A stretch of DNA of 64,000 bases from an uncultured Oscillospiraceae bacterium (GTDB lineage: Bacteria; Bacillota; Clostridia; Oscillospirales; Oscillospiraceae), in NCBI GenBank assembly GCA_904419145.1, contig CAJFQQ010000002.1, positions 1 through 64,000 of the forward strand. Reading direction: 5' to 3'. This document shows, piece by piece, positions 41,536 through 50,181 of this stretch (within the stretch, counting starts at the first letter, position 1; each line of letters starts with the position of its first letter). The notes beneath the pieces were generated by a model. That model made no database searches. It was not told the origin of the DNA and saw only the letters and a program-made list of their open reading frames with translations. A program made the translations under genes and the position numbers.

Positions 41536-42882
41536 ATGTCTATGAAGAAACTGATTTGTCTACTTCTGACAGCGGCCATGATGTTCTCTCTGGTCGCCTG
41601 CGGAGGGAACACCACCACCAACAACACCGCCGGCAACGGCAACACCAACAATTCCGGCACCACAGATGAGGGCGGCGACGCCGCCACCGGCGATACCATT
41701 AGAATCGGCGTGCTGACTCCGCTGACCGGCGCCAGCGCCCAGCTGGGCAACCAGGTTGCAGAGATCTATCAGATGGTCACCGATATCATCAACGAGGAGC
41801 ATCCCGAGCTGACCATGGCCATGGCCGCCAACGCCGGCATCCAGAGCATGGGCGGGGCGAAGCTGGAGCTGGTCATCGCTGACCACAAGAGCGACGCCAC
41901 CACCGCCGTATCCGAAGCCCGCCGCCTGATCTCCGAAGAGAATGTGGTTGCCATCTGCGGCGAGTTCACCAGCGCAATCGCCAAAGCCGTTGCAGTTGTC
42001 ACCGAGCAGTACCAGGTTCCTCTGGTAGCCTCCTGCTCCGCTGTAAGCCTGACTGACGGCACCAATAACTTCCAGTGGTTCTTCCGTTACGCCATCACCG
42101 ACGAGACCTACATCAAGGATACCTTCGACTTCCTGAACTACCTCAACGAGAACTATGATGCCGGCATCGAGACTGTGGCCCTGTTCTCCGAAGACAGCGA
42201 GTTTGGTGCCAATATCGTGCCTCTGGAAGAGAAGTATGCCGAAGAGTATGGTTATGAGATCGTTGAGACCATCAATTATTCCTCCAGCGCTACCAACCTG
42301 ACCTCTGAGGTCATGCGTATTAAAGAGGCCGATCCCGACGTACTGCTGATGTCCTCCTTTGTATCCGACGCCCTGCTGTTCTTCAACACCTGCAAGGAGC
42401 AGCAGTACACCCCCAACTTCATTATCGGCCAGCGGGGCGGCTTCATCCAGAGCGACTATCTGACCGCCATGGGCGATGAGAACAACTACATCTGCACCAC
42501 CGCCAGCTGGGGCTCCGACATTACCACCGCCGTGACCCAGGAGCTCGTGGAGCTGTGGGCCAACTCAGAGTACAACAGCGAGAAGGTCGCCCTGATGGAC
42601 AGCCACGTGAAGGACGTTATGAACCTGCTGTTCATCGCCATGGCCATTGAGCAGGCCGGCACCACCGAGAACACCGCCCTGCGGGAGGCTCTGCTGAACC
42701 TGGAGTATGATATGGACACCCTGATGATTCCCTGGAGCGGCATCGAGTTCAACGAGTATGGCCAGAACACCAAGGCCAACGGCTTCATCACCCAGTACTA
42801 TGACGGCGCTTACCGCACGGTGTACCCCGAGGCCGGCGCTTCCATGGAGCCCGTTTACCCCATGCCGGAGTTCGCCTATTGA
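41536..42882 (+). CDS. Liv-type ABC importer substrate-binding lipoprotein
   Basis: 448 residues. Signal peptide with lipobox SLVACGG, an Asn/Thr/Gly linker to about residue 50, then the type I periplasmic-binding fold of the LivJ/LivK family: IRIGVLTPLTGASAQLG, VVAICGEFTSAIAKAVAVV, VPLVASCSAVSL, FFRYAITDE and VLLMSSFVSDALLFF. Start MSMKKLICLL at 41536 with GGAGG upstream. The family usually binds branched-chain amino acids, but also urea, amides and aromatic acids. The sugar-catabolic genes in the same operon suggest a different ligand. Confidence 0.93.
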   Translation: MSMKKLICLLLTAAMMFSLVACGGNTTTNNTAGNGNTNNSGTTDEGGDAATGDTIRIGVLTPLTGASAQLGNQVAEIYQMVTDIINEEHPELTMAMAANAGIQSMGGAKLELVIADHKSDATTAVSEARRLISEENVVAICGEFTSAIAKAVAVVTEQYQVPLVASCSAVSLTDGTNNFQWFFRYAITDETYIKDTFDFLNYLNENYDAGIETVALFSEDSEFGANIVPLEEKYAEEYGYEIVETINYSSSATNLTSEVMRIKEADPDVLLMSSFVSDALLFFNTCKEQQYTPNFIIGQRGGFIQSDYLTAMGDENNYICTTASWGSDITTAVTQELVELWANSEYNSEKVALMDSHVKDVMNLLFIAMAIEQAGTTENTALREALLNLEYDMDTLMIPWSGIEFNEYGQNTKANGFITQYYDGAYRTVYPEAGASMEPVYPMPEFAY

Positions 42883-42968
42883 TGATTCCGGGGAGTACTG
42901 ACCCCAGCGACTGATTGACTGATTGAGATTAAGACACCTCAGAGATTTTCCCTGCACAGCAAAATCCT

Positions 42969-43009
42969 GGCAATGCCATCCCCGGGCATCGTGTGGGGAT
43001 GGCATTGCC
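42969..43009 (+). other. Intercistronic hairpin between binding protein and permease genes
   Basis: Perfect 15-bp stem GGCAATGCCATCCCC/GGGGATGGCATTGCC with an 11-base loop and no T run. As in malE-malF, it could protect the upstream message and lower permease expression. Confidence 0.75.
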
Positions 43010-43071
43010 CCCATTCGGGGAAATTCTGCACGGGTTTCAGACGTTGTTTTTGTTAGGAGGAGCCGCATTCC

Positions 43072-43932
43072 ATGACTGTATTTTTACAAGGTGTATACGA
43101 AGGCATCATCAACGGCTCGATCCTGGCGCTGATTGCGATGGGCATCGCTCTGGTATGGGGCGTTATGAATATCCTCAGCTTTTCTCAGGGCGAATTCCTG
43201 ATGCTGGGCATGTTCGTATCCTACTATGCCAATCGTTATTTGGGCCTGGATCCCATTGTGGCCATGCCGCTGTCCGCCGGGGCCCTGTTCCTGCTGGGCA
43301 TTGTGATCTACAAGCTGATCATCTCCCGGGCGCTGCGGGGACCGATCCTCTCCCAGCGGCTGATTACATTTGCCCTGAGCATGGTGCTGGTCTATTCCGC
43401 CCAGATGTTTTTTGGCGCGGAGTATAAACAGCTGGTCAACCCTGTGATTTTCTCCGGCACCATCGACCTGGGCTTCATCACCATTGCCAAGCAGAAGCTG
43501 GTGCCCTTTATCCTGGCGCTGCTGGTGGCCGGCCTGCTGTTCCTGTTCCTCAACCGCACCCGGATGGGCAAGGCCATCCAGGCCACCAGCATGGACCGCT
43601 ATGCCGCCGGCCTGGTGGGCATCAATCCCGACCGGTCCTACACCATCGCCTTTGCTATGGCCAGCGCCGTGGCCGGCGCCGCCGGCTGTGCCCTGACCTA
43701 TTACTACTATATGTTCCCCAACGTGGGCGCCACGTTCCAGCTGTGGGGCTTCATCGCGGTGGCCATGGGCGGCTTCGGCAGCGTGACCGGCGCTTTCCTC
43801 AGCGGGCTGGTCATGGGCCTGGCGGATACCCTTACCGGCCTGTATGTCAATACCGCTATCAAGTACATCGGCGTGTGCGTCGTATTCCTAGTCACGGTGT
43901 CTTTCCGTCCTAAGGGCATCTTCGGTAAGTAA
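43072..43932 (+). CDS. LivH-type ABC permease
   Basis: 286 residues with about eight membrane helices. Family markers: GIINGSILALIAMGIALVWG at the start, NILSFSQGEFLMLG, the cytoplasmic coupling loop AIQATSMDRYAAGLVGINPD, and AVAMGGFGSVTGAFLSG. AGGAGG lies 11 bases upstream of the ATG. First of two permease subunits; forms a heterodimer with the next gene product. Confidence 0.94.
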   Translation: MTVFLQGVYEGIINGSILALIAMGIALVWGVMNILSFSQGEFLMLGMFVSYYANRYLGLDPIVAMPLSAGALFLLGIVIYKLIISRALRGPILSQRLITFALSMVLVYSAQMFFGAEYKQLVNPVIFSGTIDLGFITIAKQKLVPFILALLVAGLLFLFLNRTRMGKAIQATSMDRYAAGLVGINPDRSYTIAFAMASAVAGAAGCALTYYYYMFPNVGATFQLWGFIAVAMGGFGSVTGAFLSGLVMGLADTLTGLYVNTAIKYIGVCVVFLVTVSFRPKGIFGK

Positions 43933-43949
43933 GGAGGGGGAGCATCAAT

Positions 43950-44945
43950 ATGAAAAAATTATCTTACAAAAAGCTCCTGTTGTGCGCCGGGATTCTGGTC
44001 ATTTTGATTGTGCTGCCCCTGATCTTCAACACTGCGTTTTCCCACCACATTATGACCATGATGTGCATTTGGGCCCTGTTGGGCATGGGCTGGAACTTCA
44101 TCGGCGGATATGCCGGCCAGATCTCCAACGGCCACGCTATCTATTACGCCTTTGGTGCCTATACCAACGCGATGTTGCTCCAGTGGTTCAACCTGTCCCC
44201 CTGGATTGCCATGTGGATCGGCTGCCTGCTGTCTGCCGGAATCGCCTTCCTGATCGGCAAGGGCCTGCTGCGCTTCCGGGGCCACGTGTTCGCCATTGCT
44301 ACTATGGCTGTAGCCGAGTGCGTGCGCCTGATCTTCATTAACACAAAAGCCATTGGCGGCGCCACCGGCGTGTATATCTTCAACGCCGAGCTGGATCCAG
44401 CTCTGTATATGCAGTTCACAGACACCAAGACCTATGTCTATCTGTATATGGCATTCGTTGTTGCTGTCCTGCTGTTTGTCCGCTGGCTGAACACCACCAA
44501 ATTCTGCTACTACCTGCGTGCCATCAACGGCAATGAAACCGCCGCTGAAAGCGCCGGCATCAATGCCGCCAACTATAAACTGTGGGCCTATATGCTCAGC
44601 GCCGCCATCGTCAGCCTGGCCGGCAGCCTCTATATGCAGTTCATGCGGTATACCGACCCCTCCATGATTCTGACCTCCAACATCTCCATGATGATCGTCC
44701 TGGTTACAGTTATGGGTGGCGTAGGCACTGTGTATGGGCCCTTGATCGGCGCTATTGTCCTGACCTATATCTCGGAGTATACCCGTGTCTATCTGAGCCA
44801 TTATAACGGCCTGGACATGGTTATCTATGGCGTTCTGGTCATCCTGATTGTTTTGTTTATCCCCGATGGTCTGATTTCCATTCCCGGCAGAATCCGCAAG
44901 CACCGGGAGCACAAGGCTGCAGTAAAGGAGGCGCCAGCAAAATGA
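43950..44945 (+). CDS. LivM-type ABC permease
   Basis: 331 residues, about ten membrane helices. Markers: MGWNFIGGYAGQISNGHAIY, the coupling loop YLRAINGNETAAESAGINAA and VTVMGGVGTVYGPLIGAIVL. It lacks a long N-terminal extension. The last four bases overlap the ATPase start (ATGA), so the two are translationally coupled. Confidence 0.94.
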   Translation: MKKLSYKKLLLCAGILVILIVLPLIFNTAFSHHIMTMMCIWALLGMGWNFIGGYAGQISNGHAIYYAFGAYTNAMLLQWFNLSPWIAMWIGCLLSAGIAFLIGKGLLRFRGHVFAIATMAVAECVRLIFINTKAIGGATGVYIFNAELDPALYMQFTDTKTYVYLYMAFVVAVLLFVRWLNTTKFCYYLRAINGNETAAESAGINAANYKLWAYMLSAAIVSLAGSLYMQFMRYTDPSMILTSNISMMIVLVTVMGGVGTVYGPLIGAIVLTYISEYTRVYLSHYNGLDMVIYGVLVILIVLFIPDGLISIPGRIRKHREHKAAVKEAPAK

Positions 44946-45673
44946 GCAACTATATTCTGCAAGTAAACGACGCCACCAAAAAATTCAGCGGCCTGATGGC
45001 TAACGAAGGCATTACCTTTGATGTAGGGGTGGGCGAAATTCTGGGACTTGTGGGACCTAACGGCGCCGGCAAGACCACCCTGTTCAACTCCCTCAGCGGG
45101 GTCCATCAGTTGACCCGCGGTACCATTACATTTGACGGTCAGGATATCACAAAGCTTAGCAGCCACCAGATCTGTAAGCTTGGAATCGGCCGTACCTTCC
45201 AAATCCCCCAGGCCATTGTGACCCTGTCTGTGGAAGAAAATGTGCTGATCGGCGCGCTGTGCCACACCAACAATATGAAGGTGGCGCGCAAGCACGCCCA
45301 TGAGACCATTGAGTTCTGCGGCCTGGCTGCTCTGGCCGACAAGCCGGCAGCCATCCTGAATGTGGCGCAGAAGAAACGTCTGGAGATCGCCCGAGCCTAT
45401 GCTACTGATCCCAAGCTGCTTCTTCTGGACGAGACTATGGCCGGGCTCACTGCCACTGAACGCGTAGAATCCATCCAGCTGATCCGCGAGATCAACAATC
45501 AAGGTGTCAGTATCGTGATGATCGAGCACAACATGGACGTGGTAATGAGTGTGTCCAACCGTGTCCTTGTGCTGGATGCCGGCAAGGTGCTGGCCCTCGG
45601 CTCTCCAGAGGAAGTCACCTCCAACGAGGCCGTGATTAACGCCTATCTGGGAGGAGGTAAGAAAGATGCTTAA
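44942..45673 (+). CDS. LivG-type ABC ATPase with altered signature motif
   Basis: 243 residues. Walker A GPNGAGKTTLFN, LivG-type insert region GIGRTFQIPQAIVTLSVEENV, Walker B LLLLDETMAGLTATE and H-loop IEHNMD. The ABC signature reads ILNVAQKKRLEIARA instead of LSxGQ: the serine and glycine are gone. Variants of this position are known in a subset of LivG proteins, and the partner LivF-type subunit keeps a canonical signature, so ATP sites may be asymmetric. Confidence 0.93.
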   Translation: MSNYILQVNDATKKFSGLMANEGITFDVGVGEILGLVGPNGAGKTTLFNSLSGVHQLTRGTITFDGQDITKLSSHQICKLGIGRTFQIPQAIVTLSVEENVLIGALCHTNNMKVARKHAHETIEFCGLAALADKPAAILNVAQKKRLEIARAYATDPKLLLLDETMAGLTATERVESIQLIREINNQGVSIVMIEHNMDVVMSVSNRVLVLDAGKVLALGSPEEVTSNEAVINAYLGGGKKDA

Positions 45674-46370
45674 GGTGGAACATGTGCAGACCGGATATGA
45701 CGGCGTCCCTGTCGTCCACGACGCATCTCTGCAGGTCAATCAGGGGACTATCGTGGCATTGGTCGGTTCAAACGGTTCCGGCAAGACCTCTCTGCTGCGG
45801 GCCATCACCGGGACTCTTCCGGTGATGCGCGGCAATATCACCTACAAGGGCCAGTCCATTGTGGGGATGAAGTCCTATAAGCTGCTGGATATGGGAATTT
45901 CCATGGTTCCTGAAGGCCGCCACCTGTTTGGCAAGATGTCCGTACGGGACAATCTGATGATGGGGGCCTACACTGTCCGGGACAAGGCTGAGATTGAAAA
46001 GCGCCTGAGGTTCGTCTTCCAACTGCTCCCCCGTGTGGAGGAGCGCCAGAAGCAGCAGGCAGACACTCTCTCCGGCGGTGAGCAGCAGATGGTGGCCATC
46101 GCTCGCGGGCTCATGGCGAGCCCGGAGCTTCTGATCCTGGACGAGCCCTCCCTGGGTTTGATGCCAAAGCTGGTGACGGAGATCTTTGAATTCATCCGGC
46201 GCATTAAGGATGCCGGCGTCACCATTATCATTGTGGAACAGAACGCTATGGCCACACTGGAGATGAGCGACTACGCCTATGTGATGCAGAACGGCGAAAC
46301 CATCCTGGAGGGCACCGGCCAAGATCTCCTGGCCGACGAGCAAGTGAAGAAAGCATATTTGGGAGGATAA
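45666..46370 (+). CDS. LivF-type ABC ATPase
   Basis: 234 residues. Walker A GSNGSGKTSLL, YVPEGR-like MVPEGRHLFGKMSVRDNL, signature TLSGGEQQMVAIARGL, Walker B LLILDEPSLGLMP and H-loop VEQNA. Overlaps the LivG-type gene by 8 bases and is followed 3 bases later by an aldolase gene, tying import to catabolism in one transcript. Confidence 0.94.
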   Translation: MLKVEHVQTGYDGVPVVHDASLQVNQGTIVALVGSNGSGKTSLLRAITGTLPVMRGNITYKGQSIVGMKSYKLLDMGISMVPEGRHLFGKMSVRDNLMMGAYTVRDKAEIEKRLRFVFQLLPRVEERQKQQADTLSGGEQQMVAIARGLMASPELLILDEPSLGLMPKLVTEIFEFIRRIKDAGVTIIIVEQNAMATLEMSDYAYVMQNGETILEGTGQDLLADEQVKKAYLGG

Positions 46371-46373
46371 ATC

Positions 46374-47201
46374 ATGCTTGTTACACTAAAGGAACTGCTG
46401 CAGCAGTATATGACCAGCGACAAGGCAGTCGGGGCCTTCAATGTCACCACCTACTGCGATGCCAAGCCTGTGATTACGGCAGCCGAGAAAAAGAATGCGC
46501 CTGTGATCGTCCAGGTAGGCGGCTTTGCCACCCGCTATATGGATCTGGAGCTGTGGGGCAAGCTGCTGGTGACCATGGCCGATCGTTCCCCGGTGCCTGT
46601 GTGCATCCATCTGGACCACTCCAAAGACGTGGAGGAGTGCCAGAAGGCCATTGACGCCGGTTTTTCCTCCGTGATGTATGACGGCTCCCAGCTGTCCTAC
46701 GAGGAGAACGTGCGCCTCACCAGCGAGGTGGTGCGCCGCGCCGCCCAGAAGGGTGTCAGCGTGGAGGGTGAGATCGGCTCCGTGGCCTATTCCGGCACTG
46801 ATGCTTACAAGGCCGAAGCCTCTGACCCCGATACTGTTGCCCGCTTTGTGGCCGATACGGGCGTTGACGCCGTGGCTGTGGCCGTGGGAACCCTGCACCG
46901 CATGGAGACCCAGGCTGCCCATCTGGACTTTGACCTGCTGCGTGCCATCCAGGCCAAAGTGGACATCCCTCTGGTGATCCACGGCTCCTCCGGCCTGTGC
47001 GACGAGGACTTCAAGCAGATGTGCGCTACCCATGTCACCAAGGTGAACATCGGCACCGCCCTGCGTATGGCCTTTGACAAGGGGCTGCGCACCGCCCTCA
47101 ACGACCACCCCGAGAGCAACGTGTTTACCGAGATCGCCCACATCCCCATGCAGTATGTGGAGGACAAGGTGATTGAAAAGCTGGGCCTCCTCGGCTTCTA
47201 A
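46374..47201 (+). CDS. Class II ketose-bisphosphate-type aldolase (second copy)
   Basis: 275 residues, FbaA/GatY/KbaY/IolJ family. Motifs: VGAFNVTTYCDAK, VCIHLDHSKDVEEC with the catalytic Asp and zinc His, VEGEIGSVAYSG, VAVGTLHRME, LVIHGSSGLCDEDF and VTKVNIGTALRMAF. It differs clearly from the copy at 37034, which suggests a different substrate or stereochemistry rather than a recent duplication. The start lies 3 bases after the LivF-type gene, with GGAGGATAA as ribosome site. Confidence 0.9.
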   Translation: MLVTLKELLQQYMTSDKAVGAFNVTTYCDAKPVITAAEKKNAPVIVQVGGFATRYMDLELWGKLLVTMADRSPVPVCIHLDHSKDVEECQKAIDAGFSSVMYDGSQLSYEENVRLTSEVVRRAAQKGVSVEGEIGSVAYSGTDAYKAEASDPDTVARFVADTGVDAVAVAVGTLHRMETQAAHLDFDLLRAIQAKVDIPLVIHGSSGLCDEDFKQMCATHVTKVNIGTALRMAFDKGLRTALNDHPESNVFTEIAHIPMQYVEDKVIEKLGLLGF

Positions 47202-47224
47202 TTCCGATCTGACAGGAGGACATC

Positions 47225-48172
47225 ATGGGTAATTTTGATGTCATTTGTGTGGGCAACTCCGCAGTGGACGTACCTCTTTGCCCGGTTGGCCCTGAGATTT
47301 TTTCCTACGACTCTTATCCCATTGACCGCATTATCCCCCAGGTGGGCGGCAGCGGCACCAACGTGTCCACCATCCTCTCCCGCCTGGGGAAGCGGGTGAA
47401 GCTCATCACGCTGCTGGGCGACGACATGCTGGGGGATTTCCTGATCCGCCACTGCCAGAGGAACGGTATCGACACCTCCTCCATCGCCCGCCGCAGTGAT
47501 ATCGACACGCCGCTGAGCGTGGGGCTGGTCCGCGCCGACGGTGAGCGGGGCTTTGTGGTCAGCAAGAGCAGCAGCACCTTCTCCTTCTGCGCGGAGGATG
47601 TGAACAGTGCGGATTTTGCCGGGGCAAAGGCCATGGTCTTTTCCAGCATTTTTATCATGCCGCGCTTTGACGACGCCGGTCTGACCAAGGTATTCTCCGA
47701 CGCGCAGAAGGCAGGCCTTGTGGTCTGCGCCGATATGATGCGCAGCCGGACCGGCCAGCGGATCGACGCCATTGCCACCGCGCTCTCCCATGTGGACTAC
47801 TTCTTCGCCAACTTCGAGGAGGCGGAGTTCCTGACCTCCCAGTCCGCCTACCACAGCATGTCCCAGGTCCTGCTTGACGCGGGCGTCAAGCACGTACTCA
47901 TCAAAAACGGGAAAGAGGGCTGCTATATCCGCGACAACGAGACAGAACAGCTCCTGCCCGCCTTTTTGAACGAACACCCGGTGGATACCATCGGCGCCGG
48001 AGATAACTTCGCGGCAGGCTTTGTCGCGGCACTGCTGGATGGCCTCACCTTCCCGGAGGCTGCCCGGTTTGCCAATGCCACTGCCGCCATCTCCGTAGGC
48101 GCTCCCGGCTCCACCAACGGTGTCCAGAGCAAGGAGCAGGTAGAGACCCTCCTCCGGCAGGCCTCTGTCTGA
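47225..48172 (+). CDS. PfkB-family sugar kinase
   Basis: 315 residues, ribokinase fold. Motifs: DVICVGNSAVDV, GGSGTNVSTILSRLG (substrate side), FFANFEEAEFL, and the C-terminal PfkB signature DTIGAGDNFAAGFVAALLDG with the catalytic Asp in GAGDNF. It follows the aldolase by 23 bases and is the last gene before a strong terminator. It would phosphorylate the sugar or the monophosphate handled by the aldolase. Confidence 0.92.
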   Translation: MGNFDVICVGNSAVDVPLCPVGPEIFSYDSYPIDRIIPQVGGSGTNVSTILSRLGKRVKLITLLGDDMLGDFLIRHCQRNGIDTSSIARRSDIDTPLSVGLVRADGERGFVVSKSSSTFSFCAEDVNSADFAGAKAMVFSSIFIMPRFDDAGLTKVFSDAQKAGLVVCADMMRSRTGQRIDAIATALSHVDYFFANFEEAEFLTSQSAYHSMSQVLLDAGVKHVLIKNGKEGCYIRDNETEQLLPAFLNEHPVDTIGAGDNFAAGFVAALLDGLTFPEAARFANATAAISVGAPGSTNGVQSKEQVETLLRQASV

Positions 48173-48213
48173 TCCCCTCCTTGTGAGTCTACCTACCTTT
48201 TCCCCTTCTAGGT

Positions 48214-48258
48214 CAGAGGCCGGAGGTCCAAAAAGGACCTCCGGCCTCTGGCCTTTTT
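48214..48258 (+). terminator. Terminator of the importer-aldolase-kinase operon
   Basis: 16-bp perfect stem CAGAGGCCGGAGGTCC/GGACCTCCGGCCTCTG with an AAAAA loop, then GCCTTTTT. Confidence 0.93.
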
Positions 48259-48321
48259 CACTTGGCGTTCTCTTGGATGGAAGGGAACGGGTAGTGGTGG
48301 GTGCCGCGATTTTCTTGAAAC

Positions 48322-48362
48322 AAAAAGCAGGCAGGGCCCCGGAGGATTCCTCCGGGGCCCTG
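48322..48362 (-). terminator. Terminator of the pxp operon
   Basis: 14-bp perfect stem CAGGGCCCCGGAGG/CCTCCGGGGCCCTG followed on the minus strand by CCTGCTTTTTG. Confidence 0.85.
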
Positions 48363-48385
48363 CTGTCGTCATTTGGTTGGATGCT

Positions 48386-49147
48386 TTACTGGAAGTTGCG
48401 GATCTCGATGCCCTCCCTAGCAAAGACCTCGCGGATCTTCTGCACAAAGGCCAGGGCCTTGGGACCGTCGCCATGGACGCAGAGGGTGTCCCCCTTGATG
48501 TCCAGCTCCTTGCCGTTGATGGAGGTCACCTTACCCTCCTTTACCATGCGGACGCACCGCGCAATGGCGATGTTTTCATCGGTGATCATGGAGCCCTCCA
48601 TGGAGCGGGGCACCAGGGAGAGGTCGTCCATATAGGCCCGGTCTGCAAAAATCTCGCTCTTGGCCACCAGCCCCATGTTCTCCGCCTCCTCGCCCAGCAC
48701 GGCACCGGCGCAGTAGTAGATCATGATGCTCTTGTCGATCTCGCATACCGCCTCGCAGATGGCCCGGGACACCTCCCGGTCATACTGGCAGAGGTTGCCC
48801 AGGGCCCCGTGGGGCGCCACGTGCTGGAGCTTCATCCCGTGCCCGGCCAGGAAGGCCTGGAGGGCGCCGATCTGGTACTTCATGTAGTTTTTCACCTCAA
48901 TGGGCTTGAGCACCATTTTCCGCCGGCCAAAGCCCAGCAGGTCCGGATATCCCGGGTGTGCGCCCACGGCCACGCCACGGGCCGCGGCGGCCTTCACCGT
49001 GGTGTCCATCACCATGGGATCGCCGGCGTGAAAGCCGCAGGCCACATTGGCGGAGGTGACATATTTGATGATTTCCTCGTCGCCGCCGATCTTATAGGCG
49101 CCGAAGCTCTCGCCCATATCGCTGTTCAAGTCGATCTGATAAGCCAT
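48386..49147 (-). CDS. pxpA: 5-oxoprolinase subunit A (LamB/YcsF family)
   Basis: 253 residues. With PxpB and PxpC it converts 5-oxoproline (pyroglutamate) to glutamate using ATP. Family markers: QIDLNSDMGESFGAY at the start, SANVACGFHAGDP, GVAVGAHPGYPDLLGFGRR, HVAPHGALGN, EIFADRAYMDD, LVPRSMEGSMI and LCVHGDGPKAL. Start at 49147 with GAAGGAGG 8 bases upstream. Last gene of a four-gene operon read away from a LysR regulator. Confidence 0.95.
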   Translation of the reverse strand: MAYQIDLNSDMGESFGAYKIGGDEEIIKYVTSANVACGFHAGDPMVMDTTVKAAAARGVAVGAHPGYPDLLGFGRRKMVLKPIEVKNYMKYQIGALQAFLAGHGMKLQHVAPHGALGNLCQYDREVSRAICEAVCEIDKSIMIYYCAGAVLGEEAENMGLVAKSEIFADRAYMDDLSLVPRSMEGSMITDENIAIARCVRMVKEGKVTSINGKELDIKGDTLCVHGDGPKALAFVQKIREVFAREGIEIRNFQ

Positions 49148-49161
49148 TTGCTGTTCCTCCT

Positions 49162-50178
49162 TCAACATTCTTCCACCTGGATGGTAAAGGTCTGCCCGTT
49201 CACCTGTACCCGATAGGTCCGCCCCACCGGCTCCGGCGCCTCCATCTGCTGCTGCAGTGCCGCCAGCTCCCTGCGCCAGTCGGCGTACAGCTGCTGGGCC
49301 TCGTCCACAGAGACCTTCTCAAAGCGGATCTGGTCCCCGGCCTTGCTCTGCCCGATCACAGGCAGATCCACGGTGATGACCGTGGCGATCTTGGTGTAGC
49401 CCCCAACGGTCTGGTGGTCCGCCATCATGATGATGGGGTGGCCGTCGGAGGGGACCTGGACGGAGCCAATGGCGATCCCGTCGGAGATGATATTGCCGTC
49501 GGTCTTGTGGGCCACCACAGGGCCCTCCAGCCGGTAGCCCATGCGGTCAAAATCCTTGCCCACGGTGTAGGTGCCGCACAGGAAATCCGCGATCCCCTGT
49601 TCCGTGAAGCGGTCGTCCTGGGGGCCCAGGATGACCCGCACCGTCCGGGGGCCGCTCTCGATGGCCGGTGCCTCCAGGCGGCGACGGGCCAGATTGGGCA
49701 GGCTGGCCACCGTGCTCCGGAGCGGGAGCTCGTCCCCCTTCTCCAGACGGCGGCCCTGATACCCGCCGATCTTGAAGCGGGGCAGGGTGGAGCGGCTCCC
49801 CAGCACCTGGGGGATGTCCAGGCCGCCGGCAAAGGCCATATAGGCCCGGCAGCCGCTGACCGGCGCGCCGAAGGAGACCGTATCCCCCGCTTTCATCGCC
49901 AGAGCGCGGTAGGTCTCCGCGCTCTCGCCGTTGACGCGCAGAGACAGGTCCGCGCCGGTGACGGCGATCACCGCGGGACTGGTAAAGCGCAGCGTCGGCC
50001 CCAGCAGGGTGATCTCCAGCGCCGCCTCATTGGGGTCGTTTCCCACCAGCACGTTGGCGGTCTGGAAGGCGCGCTGGTCCATGGGACCGGAGGTGGACAG
50101 GCCGTATTGCTCATAGCCGAAGCGGCCGATGTCCTGGACGGTGGTCAGGACACCGCCATTTTCTACGATCACACCCAT
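49162..50178 (-). CDS. pxpC: 5-oxoprolinase subunit C
   Basis: 338 residues, KipA/AHS2 family. Starts MGVIVENGGVLTTVQDIGRFGYEQYGLSTS-like (TTVQD and GRFGY are the family signature), continues with GPMDQRAFQTANVLVGND, AITGADL-type AVTGADLSL, SDGIAIGSVQVPSDGHPIIMM and ADHQTVGGYTKIA. It lies between pxpB and pxpA with gaps of 3 and 14 bases. Confidence 0.94.
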   Translation of the reverse strand: MGVIVENGGVLTTVQDIGRFGYEQYGLSTSGPMDQRAFQTANVLVGNDPNEAALEITLLGPTLRFTSPAVIAVTGADLSLRVNGESAETYRALAMKAGDTVSFGAPVSGCRAYMAFAGGLDIPQVLGSRSTLPRFKIGGYQGRRLEKGDELPLRSTVASLPNLARRRLEAPAIESGPRTVRVILGPQDDRFTEQGIADFLCGTYTVGKDFDRMGYRLEGPVVAHKTDGNIISDGIAIGSVQVPSDGHPIIMMADHQTVGGYTKIATVITVDLPVIGQSKAGDQIRFEKVSVDEAQQLYADWRRELAALQQQMEAPEPVGRTYRVQVNGQTFTIQVEEC

Positions 50179-50181
50179 CGC

